Assembly: GCA_963691655.1 (NCBI GenBank)
Contig: OY829330.1
Span: 17,022,815 to 17,086,814, forward strand
DNA length: 64,000 nt
From: Toxonevra muliebris
Taxonomy: Eukaryota; Arthropoda; Insecta; Diptera; Pallopteridae
Direction: 5' to 3'
Positions 12,011-21,104 of this stretch are shown piece after piece. Position 1 is the stretch's first letter, and every line of letters begins with the position of its first letter. The position numbers were made by a program, and so were the translations under genes. The notes beneath the pieces are model-generated. The model worked only from the letters and a program-made list of their open reading frames with translations, was not told where the DNA came from and did no database searches.

Positions 12011-12284
12011 ACAATTAACGCTTTCTCCTATCTACTTTTATTTCGCTGCTAAATATTTCGTTTATCATTTTGATTCTCTTCGTATTCAAATGGTTAAGAC
12101 CTAAATATATATATTCTCGACCAATGCAGTTAAGCATAAATTTTTGACTTTTTCTATATGTAAATAAAATCAGTTCCTCTTCTTTTTGACACGAATATTA
12201 AGCAATAATAATGTTGACTTTGATTTGTATCATTTCTAATGAAGTTTTCGTGAGTAGGCTACGTTAAGTGATTGTCCAGGGACA

Positions 12285-12322
12285 CACTACCGGTTAAATA
12301 GTCAGTGATTTAACTGGTAGTG
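12285..12322. repeat. Short near-perfect hairpin
   Basis: Arms CACTACCGGTTAAAT (12285-12299) and ATTTAACTGGTAGTG (12308-12322) pair at 14 of 15 positions around an 8-base loop. No gene context; possibly the junction of a degraded palindromic element. Confidence 0.6.
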
Positions 12323-12566
12323 CTACAAGAAATTTGAGATAGTCTATATGAGAAAGTTTCTATGAGTTTCTTAAGGGCGATGGGAAAAAACTACCCGAGA
12401 CTTATGTATACGTGTGAACTTCTATCCCTGTTTACACTTGCACTGTCAAGTATTTCTCAACATATAGTTGTTTTGCTTACTCATGCAACTATTATCATGT
12501 GAGGCCTACCGTAAACTTCTGTTAAATCCAACGTCAAAAACGGTTAAATATTACGTAAATATCAGT

Positions 12567-12632
12567 TAGGACTAACGCCGCAGTGGTCTAGTCTTTTAAC
12601 TCGGGAGTCCCGGGTTCGATTTCTGGCTATGT
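12567..12632 (+). repeat. tRNA-like sequence, probable tRNA-derived SINE head
   Basis: An A-box-like segment (GCAGTGGTCTAGT) is followed about 25 bases later by a strong B box within CCCGGGTTCGATTTCTGG, close to the T arm of Glu/Gly-type tRNAs. The acceptor arm does not pair, so this is not a functional tRNA. An AT-rich body follows. A tRNA pseudogene is the alternative to a SINE head. Confidence 0.5.
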
Positions 12633-12834
12633 TACAATTAAAGAAAGCTCGTAATTAATTTTTAAAGTTAAGACAACAAATACCTACAAAAATAAAAATA
12701 TAACTCAGTATTATTTTTATTTGCTTATTTATTTATTGTTTTACATCTTTTAATTTTTTGTTATTTTCTTTTTTTATTTCCATATTTATTTATCGTTTTA
12801 TATTAATTTATTTTTTCTTTTTTTTTTTTGAGTT

Positions 12835-12888
12835 GCGTTTTTACTGGCTCGAACAACGTGCTTACCAATTGAGCTAAATAAGCAAATT
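12835..12888 (-). repeat. tRNA-like fragment lacking the anticodon arm
   Basis: Read on the minus strand: TAGCTCAATTGGTAAGCACG is a good A box and D arm, followed almost at once by a B-box-like TTGTTCGAGCC. The usual anticodon stem between them is missing. Poly-T (A on the minus strand) sequence lies next to it at 12810-12833. Probably a SINE or tRNA pseudogene. Confidence 0.45.
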
Positions 12889-13315
12889 TACTATCAACGA
12901 ATTTTGTTTCTTTTACTCTTGCAATGTTTTCAGCACTATTACTGTTTTTTAACTCTTTGAGGCACACGATTTTAAAGAAAATAAAAACTCTAGTTGTACA
13001 GAATTTTTTTTGGTTATAGCATTGACAACTCAATGAGAAACTGCAAATAAAATATTAAACTATATGACTATAAGTAATTTTAACTTTTCGAGGTGGGTTA
13101 AAATATATCCCTCCATGCATAAAAAACTAAGCAAAAATTGGGACAATTTTTACCCTACCTAACCCTAAAGAGTTAACTATGCAAGAGAGAGTAAGATATA
13201 CAAATTTGAAATACTCAATCAGACTGTCTTTGTTTATTATTATTTCTAAAAATAGACCGTGTAAAATTTTGAAATTGAGTTAGTGAAAGCCAAAAATTTT
13301 GTTACTGTATTGAAG

Positions 13316-13355
13316 TTTCCATTAGCCCTGTCTGGCAGGGCGGTTTCGAACCGCA
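13316..13355 (-). repeat. tRNA B-box-like fragment
   Basis: Minus-strand GCGGTTCGAAACCGC holds a canonical B box (GGTTCGAAACC) but no A box was found at the expected distance. It is the third tRNA-like scrap within 800 bp. Confidence 0.35.
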
Positions 13356-13909
13356 GAAAAACACGATAAAAATCGTATGTGTTTGTTTCTACACACAGAA
13401 AAAAACTTATGTAAAATTGTATTAAAATCGAGAATAAATTGCCTAAAACTTGGGCGAAATTGATATTCTCAAGGTTTCGATAGCTTGCCAAAGGAAACTT
13501 AGGCAAAATTTATCAAATTTTTGCACGTCATAGGTCCATGGGAAATTGGTTAATTACTTTGTTTTTGAAGTGAAACTTCTTTTTTGCTTAAACTCTTTTC
13601 TGAATGAACATATTCATATTTTTCATAACATTATAATATGTAATGTGTGACAGACAAATCAACACGAAAACAAAAAAAAATTATTGGTTTTGCTTGGAAA
13701 AATTGCCTAAGTTTTTTGGGCAAATTCAAACATTTTTTGTTGTAAGTTGGTACTAGCATATCTATTTGTTAGAGTTTTAGAGCAGGGGTGAACAGCCAGA
13801 ACCTCAATTGGCTATTTCGGCTCTTTTTTAAATTATGTTTGTTGTAATGGCTCTTTTAACATACATGTGTTTGTTGTTTTTTAATATTTTACAACAAACA
13901 CAAGAATTG

Positions 13910-14315
13910 ATAGTTTTTTAGGAGACTATGAAAATTAAATCTAGAGGTTAATTTTCAAAGTCATGACTTAAGTTCATGTCAATTTCGTTATTTGAAGTTA
14001 TATATAAACGAACAAATAACGAACTGTTATGCAGACTAGCTACAATGGGAAAAAAACAACAACATAAGTGTATAGAACGGTAGTGGTAGTTTCTTTCAAT
14101 ATCTCTATTCAGTGAAGATATTTGGAATCAAATCCGTAATTCTGGGTTATGATTTTAAATATTAGTAGCTTATATAGGATATTGAAAGATTAAGAACTAT
14201 CACTAAGATCACTGATGAGGAATTGTGGCGGATTCCGAAACGGCCGTCTGATTTGCCCGTCTCTATATACATTGTTGTTGTGATGACTACATTTGTTCAT
14301 TAAGCCTGTTTATAT
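13910..14315 (+). mobile_element. Insertion carrying a hammerhead ribozyme (Penelope-like terminal fragment?)
   Basis: The segment is flanked by a 14-base direct repeat, AAACACAAGAATTG, at 13896-13909 and 14316-14329, which looks like its target duplication in the hAT element. Bases 14023-14288 are closely similar, in the same orientation, to 40753-41030. The shared part contains a hammerhead ribozyme. Hammerheads are documented in the terminal repeats of Penelope-like elements, which is the reason for the assignment. No reverse transcriptase or GIY-YIG frame is present here. A retrozyme-like element is an alternative. Confidence 0.55.
14206..14254 (+). ncRNA. Type I hammerhead ribozyme
   Basis: All core elements are present in order. 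Stem I 5' strand AGATCA (14206-14211), core CTGATGA (14212-14218), stem II GGAATT...GATTCC (14219-14236), core GAAA (14237-14240), a minimal stem III in the palindrome ACGGCCGT (14240-14247), cleavage base C14248 after GT, and stem I 3' strand TGATTT (14249-14254). Stem I pairs over six positions with one G-U. The short stem III is typical of retroelement hammerheads, which often cleave best as dimers. The expected cut is after 14248. Confidence 0.85.
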
Positions 14316-15020
14316 AAACACAAGAATTGTTATATTTCGAGCAAACATGAATTTTTGTTTGGGTTTTTTTTGTATTTGTTAATATTTGTTTTTTAATATT
14401 TGTTTTTGTTTTCTCTTGTTGTGCGCTTGCTGCCGAAATCAGTCCATTGCTTTCATTTAGCATCGCGCGCATGCTCGTTGCCGAAATCATTTTATTGTTA
14501 TAAATATTTATTGTTTCGATCGAGCTAATATTATTTGTTTTTCCCTTTAGCCTCGTTGCCGAAATCATTTCATTGCTATGAATATTTGTTGTTGCGATCG
14601 CGCGCTAATATTATTTGTTTTTGCTTTTTCCTTAAGCCTAGGTGCCGAAATCATTTCATTGCTATGAATGTTTGTTGTTGCGATCGCATGCTAAGAATAT
14701 TTGTTTTAGTTTTCCCCTTGATAATATTTCGTTTTGTTGTGTTCTTGCTGCCGAAATCAATCCATAGCTTTTGCATTCATTTAGCATCGCGCGCAATATG
14801 CAAAAACAAATATTCTTGTCACATTTGTTGTGTTGTTGGCTGGCTCTTTACAACAAACACAAAAATGGTTGTTGTTGATTTTATTTCGCACCGCCCGATC
14901 AGATCAGGGATTGTTGTTTGTGTTTTATTTTTTTAACACGTTTCTTAAATTTGTTGTTGTTGTTGTTGCTTGCCTCCCAAAATTTTTTTGGTGGTCACCC
15001 CTGTTTTAGAGTATTATGCT

Positions 15021-15888
15021 CAGCGATGCTAACTTGTGGGGAATTCCCCGATTTCCACGGAATTTCACTTAGCGCGGGAATCGGGGAATCAGTTGTTTTT
15101 TGCGGGGAATTTGAAACCGTTCAGCTTTCAATATTAAAATACCCCAACCAGTCTGTAGAATATTTTTGCCAAATTTTATATTCCTAAATACTATTCTGGC
15201 ACATTCGCAACCCACACCATATGAACATTGCTTTATGCAACACTGTTTACGTTTAGTATTCAGACAGTTCAACGCGATCACCTTTGTTCAGCACCTTCTA
15301 ATTAATAACTGTTAGTTCTTGGTGACTGTAACCTATAAACCTGCAAATTATGGTCAGCTATTAAAAAGTAGTATATTTTATATGTTTAAAACCGATAGTC
15401 AAAACTTTAAACCAGTTTTTCTCAAAACAAGGTTTTTGCCATTGGCGTGCACGATAACTGAAATTTAAATATGTTGTTCCAAACAACAATGGCCCCAGGA
15501 TGTAAGTTTGGTTAATTCACGCACGCCATTGCGTTTGACGATTTTCAAAACGTCTTCCATGAAGCTGCAAAAAACCCTTTAAATAATTATTACACAATTT
15601 TTTCTTATACTTGAAGTCTTTAAATAGATGTCAGAAAATTTTTTTTTATCATTTTATTGATAAAAAAAATTTTAACCAAGAAAGTGCAGGGCCCCTTAAA
15701 ATAACTCTGACCGAGAGTAACTCTAAGCCTACGTAAAGGGTATTTTTCGTTTATATAAAATGTTTATATGAAAAGTGCGTATCGTACTGTTATAATATGA
15801 AATTATACCGGTGCGGAGAATTTGGTCGAAAATCGGGGAATTTCGCGAGAGTTATCGGGGAGAAAGAAAAAATGAGTTGGCATCCCTG
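15021..15888. mobile_element. hAT family copy 1 (GATGCCAACT ends)
   Basis: Ends CAGCGATGCTAACTTG (15021) and GAGTTGGCATCCCTG (ending 15888), flanked by perfect 8-bp duplications ATTATGCT at 15013-15020 and 15889-15896. The left end contains GGGGAATTCCCC (15038-15049), with further CGGGGAAT-type motifs in both subterminal regions. No open frame. It is a shortened relative of the copy at 29958-31013, sharing long stretches such as the GTATCGTACTGTTATAATAT region. Confidence 0.93.
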
Positions 15889-16503
15889 ATTATGCTGCCT
15901 AGTTTGTACACAGCTGTTGATAAGTCAACTTCAAGTGTGTTTTGCGAATTTTAAAATGGATATAAATATCGAACCAATAGTTTGCCTGGAATTTTTTGTC
16001 GCCAAAAAAAGCAAAGACTAGTAAAGACTGTGATATAATCGATTTTCGTTTGAGGCAGTGGACATTAATATAAACATCTATAGTAGACGTCATTCCTAGC
16101 TGTGACATGATGGAAAATAGATGTGTTTCTTTTGTCGCGCATAAGATAATCATCGCAGTGATTTGTGATTACACAAATTCCGTTGTTTGCCTTTGCATTT
16201 AATATTTTGAAACTATATTGGAGGTGGTCGTGGTGGTAAAAACTGAAAAATATTAAATCGTATAACTAAAATCCACCAAAAAATAGTTGAAATATCAGTC
16301 AAAATAACTAATCAACGTAAATCGAAGTTCTGGTATAATTACTATATTATTATAAATAAATATATAGAAAAATATTAAAATCCGAATTGTGCCAAGATTT
16401 ACCAACTATGTTTTAAGATTTGTAAATTAATTAATGTATGAATTAAGCTCAGTTTTCGGCGCGAGTTAAACTCGACCGTATAAATATATTACGGAATAAA
16501 TTA
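15889..16503. other. Non-genic AT-rich interval
   Basis: No recognisable gene. The minus-strand 84-residue frame at 15899-16153 has no known domain. Confidence 0.35.
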
Positions 16504-16739
16504 CACTGTGGAAGTCGAAAAATGTGACAACCGGGGCACCTAGGTGGTAAAGTTAATTCGAGTACGCTAAATCTAATGGTGCTAGCCGTTTTTCTATGTT
16601 AGAGCCCATTTTCAAGACATTTAGTTTTTAATATTGGAGAATTTGGGGCCTCAGAAGACAAAATGAGTTGGTTTTTTTTTTACTATTTGTTCAATGTAAA
16701 TCGATCGAAAGCTACTAATGACATTTGTGCGGTGAAAAG

Positions 16740-17663
16740 CAGTGAGCATGTTTTCAATTAGTATGCGCCAATTTTTGGGTCGATAAATTCCAAGAGCATT
16801 AGTCCTTTATCAAACGACGAATATCCGGTCCATTGAGAACTTCTGTAAAATAACCATAATGCGAAATATTATTTAAACAGATCAACACCTGAATTTAAAT
16901 AGATTCCAATTTATACATTCTTTAATTTTTATGCCACTGAATGCTTGCACTTTTGGATCCAATGCCTTTATAAAACTTTTGACAATTCCTAGTTTGATGT
17001 GAAGTGGACTTTCAATTATATTGTGTTCTCGCAATCTAGATGCGTCACATGCAGGCCAGTTTCATTGATTGTAGCGATCGCCGGCAAAACGAGTATCCCA
17101 CAAGCACATTAAACAGATATTTTTGGTGTAACTTGTTGGAATACCTCTTAAAAGGTAAACTTTTAAGTCTGCACAGATTTCCCACCTATGCTCATCATAT
17201 ATAATTAAATGAATAATTTTTTTAAATGATGCACATGTTTCTTTTGTGTTCGTCCTCAGTGCTATGGAAACCGAATTTTTCGAATTTGCTTTGTATAGGA
17301 GAACTGCTTTTGAACTATGATGACGATTAACGGTGCAATTACCATGAACATCTGGTACCAAAATATTCAATTGTTTCAGCTCTTTTGCAAAAAGAATAGG
17401 TTGCCGCTGCGAAAATTTCAAGCGTCGTACAATAATGGTTTTTGCATAATTTCAATGTGATTGATCACATGATAGTAGCTTTTTCGGTATCTGAGCATAT
17501 GTCGATTATTCAAACTAAAAATGCAGATTGTACAGACGCAAGGAGGCACCCAGCTCACATCTCTTATAACACTATGAAAAATATTCTTTTTCATTTTTAA
17601 TTCTTTAAAATAATTAATTTTGCAAGCCGATAAAAATGTACACAACAAGCGATTAACAGGCAA
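16740..17663 (-). pseudogene. Degenerate transposase-like gene inside the CACTA-like element
   Basis: Minus-strand frames at 17663-17418 and 17421-17062, then broken sequence to about 16740. Readable blocks are HRWEICADLKVYLLRG, SYTKNICLMCLWDTRF, and further downstream ESPLHIKLGIVKSFIKALDP and LNGPDIRRLIKD. I recall this block order (GDLKV, a CXXC in a C.LC.WD motif, then PLHIKLG, then GP.IR.L..D) from uncharacterised arthropod proteins; that recollection was not checked. The aspartate in ADLKV followed by CXXC would suit the CMC (CACTA-Mirage-Chapaev) DDE fold. Stops and frameshifts show it is dead. Confidence 0.55.
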
Positions 17664-17932
17664 CTTTTTTCGTTAACCGTTACTTGTTGATTTTTTAGGT
17701 GCAATTTGTTTTTATAAAACTTTCGAATTGTATTTTACAAAATAATATGAACGGTTAACGAATCCTGTAGACTAGTAAATAATCATAAATACATGTAAAA
17801 TTTGGTACTAAAGCCCTAAACACAATTGCGATAAAATCGAGTAAATTGTTGATTTCTTGCGAATAACGGGATGAAAACACACTTTTAAAAATCAAACCGA
17901 CTAAATTTGTTTCAAATATTTTTCTTTCAAAG

Positions 17933-18934
17933 CAAGGCCGTATTTAAGGGGGAGGTTTTCGGGGTTCTAACCGCCCATCCCATGCCAATGGATGGAAAAA
18001 AAAAGTCAAAATAAAATCGATTTAACGATATTTTTTACTTCCATCGGTTTTTTTTTTTTATAAAAAGTCAAATATAAAAATAAAAATAAATTTGAAATCT
18101 TGGTTACACTATACGATCAAATCCGATTTGTTTTCTTCGACATGAGGTTTGACTACGGATTCAAAAAGAGAAGATGATACTGAGCACTCCTGCATTCATA
18201 GTTTTTCTAGGTCAGTATCTGTTTTTGATTTAAAGTTTCGTCCTGAATCAGTTTGAAAAGTTTAAAAACTAATAAAAATAGAAAAAATTGTCGGGTGCTT
18301 GTAAAATTAGACTTGCTTGAACCTCATTTTTTTCCTAAAACGTGACGTGATGGGAAGTTTTTGACCTCAGATTCGTGTTCAACGTGAAAAATTCTTTCGC
18401 AAAAACTCCATCTTATTATCAAAACCCATGCAGTTTTAGGAGACAGTTTTAAAATGTAATTAGTTTTTAACCCATTATTGCTCAGAGCATCATATATAAG
18501 CCAACCTCATCCGGGTTCCTTATCATTGATGGCTCAAATTACCAATGGTGATCATTTGAAAAAAATGAGCCTCTGCTATTTTTGGTAATTTTTTTGAGGT
18601 TGGGTACATCATCAGTAGTGGGAAGTCAATGAGTTAATGAAATTATGTCTCTCACGATAAAAAAAATGCATTAGAATGCACATTGAAAAACATTTATTTA
18701 AAAAAATTTAATTATTCTGTGAATTTTTTGTCATTTTTGGCCATTTTTTTGAGGTTAAAATTAAAAAAAAATTGGAAAATTTTTCCTAAAATTTTAATTT
18801 TATAGGGTCCATCAAAAGTATCACCGATTTAATTTATTGTATTTAAAAATCGGTTTGATAAAAATTATTTATAAATATTTTCTTCGAATGAAACCCCCCC
18901 TCCCCCCGATAAAAAATTTCTGGCTACGGCCCTG
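17933..18934. mobile_element. hAT-like non-autonomous element nested in the CACTA-like element
   Basis: Ends CAAGGCCGTATTTAAGGGGG (17933) and inverted GGCTACGGCCCTG (ending 18934). Flanking 8-mers TTTCAAAG (17925-17932) and TTTCGAAG (18935-18942) agree at 7 of 8 bases. G-rich left and C-rich right subterminal runs are present. A second, right-truncated copy lies at 59850-60838. No coding capacity seen. Confidence 0.75.
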
Positions 18935-19474
18935 TTTCGAAGTATTTTTATTAAAATTATATGAATTATATTAATTCAAACTTTTTTCAAATGATTTCAA
19001 ATTAAAAAAAAAACGAAAAAAATTTAAAAAATGTCGATTTTTGGACAAAAAATGATAAAAATAACATTAAAATAGTTCAAATCTGCTAAATTTTAGAAAT
19101 TTTTTTTCAAATGTTTTATTCTAACGCATTTTTGTCGATACATCGATTTACATTGAACAAATAGTAAAACAAATTAACGCATTTTGTCCTCTAGGAGCCC
19201 CAAATCCTCCAATATTAAAAATGGAATATTTTAAAAAAGGGTGTTAATCTAGATTCAACGTACTCGAATTAGGTTTACTACCTGGGTGCCTCGATTGTCA
19301 CTAAAGAAAAGTCTCCGATTCGCGTACAGTGTTATTAATCTATTTATTTATTTACTTATTTATTTCTTTATTTTTATCTTTATTTCTTTTTTAAAATAAT
19401 TATTATATTTTTTTTTTGTTAAATTCAAAAAATTTAAATTAAAAATATAAATATAAAAATTAGAATAATATATT

Positions 19475-19765
19475 GTGTATTACATGATTGGTAGGTACCA
19501 AAAAAAATTAAATTCTAATGAAAAAAAAAAAAAATGGCGTGTTATAATAAATTACCGAAATCTAAATAAAATTACAGTAAATTTCAAATTTCCAATGCCC
19601 AATATTGAATCTCTATTTGATAAATTAGGTCGTTCACAATACTTTTCTAATTTAGATTTAACTAAGGGTTTTTAACACCTATCGAGTTTATTCGAATGCA
19701 ATTTGGATTGAAGAATGCATCCGCTACTTTACGGTGGATGATGAATTATGTATAGCGCGATTTTA
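19475..19765 (+). pseudogene. Ty3/gypsy reverse transcriptase fragment
   Basis: WRVIINYRNLNKITVNFKFP, then MPNIESLFDKLGRSQYFSNL and DLTKGF, followed after a stop and frame change by FIRMQFGLKNASATLRWMMN. These match the fingers and palm entry motifs of gypsy-type RT (D.R.LN; LD.AKGF; MPFGL.NAPATFQ). The YADD box and the rest of pol are absent; a mariner derivative begins 25 bp downstream. Too short to assign to a clade. Confidence 0.8.
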
Positions 19766-19789
19766 AGAATAAATCATGTGTAATATATA

Positions 19790-20471
19790 CATTCTGTCAA
19801 ATAAGTACCCGGAAATTCTCATTTTAAATTTTCCCTCTGAGAATATTTCAAAAAAAATTTTTTCCCAGGTTGGCACAACTGTCAACCACTATTCTGTGAA
19901 TTTTTATTGCTATGTGTCATTTAGTTTGGTTACGGCATCATTAAGAACAAGTCAACCTTTTGTGTGCGTTGCGATTTTTACTATGGATAAAAATATCGAA
20001 CAAAGAGTTTGTGTGAAATTTTGTGTTTCAAACGAAATTTCTTGTGCCAAAACGACATGTTTTGGGTATGCGGAAAGTCTCAGCGCGATTGGTGCCAAAA
20101 GATCTGAGTTTTCTTCAAAAAGTGAATCGCAGTAAGGTGGCTGAAGACATGCTTGAACGCGTAAATTCCGATCCAACGTTCATCGAACGCATCATAACTG
20201 GTGACGAGACATGGGTTTTCGAGTACGACATGCAAACAAGTCAACAATCATCGGAATGGCGCGCCAAAAATGAGCCGAAACCGAAATCGCAACGCACACA
20301 AAAGGTTGACTTGTTCTTAATGACGCCGTAACCAAACTAAATGACACATAGCAATAAAAATTCACAGAATAGTGGTTGACAGTTGTGCCAACCTGGGGAA
20401 AAAATTTTTTTGAAATATTCTCAGAGGGAAAATTTAAAATGAGAATTTCCGGGTACTTATTTGACAGAATG
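19790..20471 (+). mobile_element. Internally deleted mariner with 188-bp inverted repeats
   Basis: The ends (19790-19977 and 20284-20471) are near-identical inverted copies, beginning CATTCTGTCAAATAAGTACC and flanked by TA. Between them lies a mariner transposase remnant: start MDKNIEQRVCVKFCVSNE, then ARLVPKDLSFLQKVNRSKVA and IITGDETWVFEYD with the first catalytic Asp. The middle of the HTH region and everything after the first D motif are deleted; the frame runs into the right repeat. The very long repeats look like a later duplication of one end, giving a foldback structure. Confidence 0.9.
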
Positions 20472-21104
20472 TATATGGACGAAATACCAGTTTTTTCATC
20501 GCCATTGAGTGGCAGTGCTGTCGCTGTCACTTCAATTGAACTTTTTCACTTCACTTTCAAACCTGACACTTCGTCACTTCCTCTTTCATAAAAACGCTTC
20601 GGTTTTCCAGTAAAAAAATACCATTTAGGATACATACTTTAGTACATTTTGAGACCTTTTGTGTTTATTTAAATACCTATGTAGCAACACTGATGACTAA
20701 CTGTCATATAATTTATTAGAATTTGGTTGAAAATGAAGAGGTAGACGATTTAGAAGGTGAATGGAGGATTTTATTTCTAAATAATTTTATGCAAAAAAGC
20801 AACAGTTTCGAAGAATTCTCCCATTTTGTTTTTGGCGTGAAAAATTCTTAAAACAAATTATGTACCCTCATCCAAAAAGTTTTGTCGGAGCCTTATTTTG
20901 TCTGCCACACAGTAGCGCTCCACCAAATATTTTTTTTTCGCAAACTAAGCACATAAAACCAGATAAATTTTGAAAATATTTCATTATCTTATTACGGTTC
21001 AAAAAACACTTCACTTTTTAAAAATCACTTCGATTTTTTAAGAATTTCACATCACAAAAAAATTTCAAAACGACAGCCCTGATGGTGACTGCACCGTTTT
21101 TCTT
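20472..21104. other. Non-genic AT-rich interval
   Basis: No gene recognised. Repeated TCACTT and CACTTC motifs at 20528-20582 and 21008-21035. Confidence 0.35.

Larger units (their letters stand above)
13783..15003. mobile_element. Non-autonomous hAT element with perfect 8-bp TSD
   Basis: The ends CAGGGGTGAACAGCCA (13783) and its inverted partner GGTGGTCACCCCTG (ending 15003) fit hAT termini. Both sides are flanked by the same 8 bases TTTTAGAG (13775-13782, 15004-15011), the hAT-sized duplication. No transposase frame survives. The right half carries five copies of a GCCGAAATCA-led unit (near 14430, 14482, 14558, 14643, 14749), some followed by TTGTTGTTGCGATCGC; these could be subterminal transposase sites. 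A separate 406-bp sequence containing a hammerhead ribozyme is inserted at 13910-14315. Confidence 0.88.
16504..19331 (-). mobile_element. CACTA-like (EnSpm/CMC) DNA transposon, degenerate
   Basis: The ends read CACTGT inward from both sides (16504 and 19331) and are flanked by a 3-base direct repeat TTA (16501-16503, 19332-19334), as in CACTA elements. Subterminal inverted repeats of about 190 bp follow: 16524-16710 and 19120-19301 share GTGACAA..CG.GGCACC, then AATATTGGA.GATTTGGGGC and TACTATTTGTTCAATGTAAA. A minus-strand pseudogene with CMC-like features lies inside (about 16740-17663). A hAT-like element (17933-18934) is nested in it. CACTA assignment rests on the termini and TSD; the nucleotide match between the extreme ends is only moderate. 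Confidence 0.65.

Noticed and set aside
12567..12632. Functional tRNA gene
   Set aside because: The acceptor arm does not pair and the T arm has a mismatch, so only a tRNA-derived fragment is supported.
20192..20530. A 112-residue minus-strand frame nearly the same as a plus-strand frame at 19776-20135
   Set aside because: Both arise from the mariner's long inverted repeats, not from two genes.
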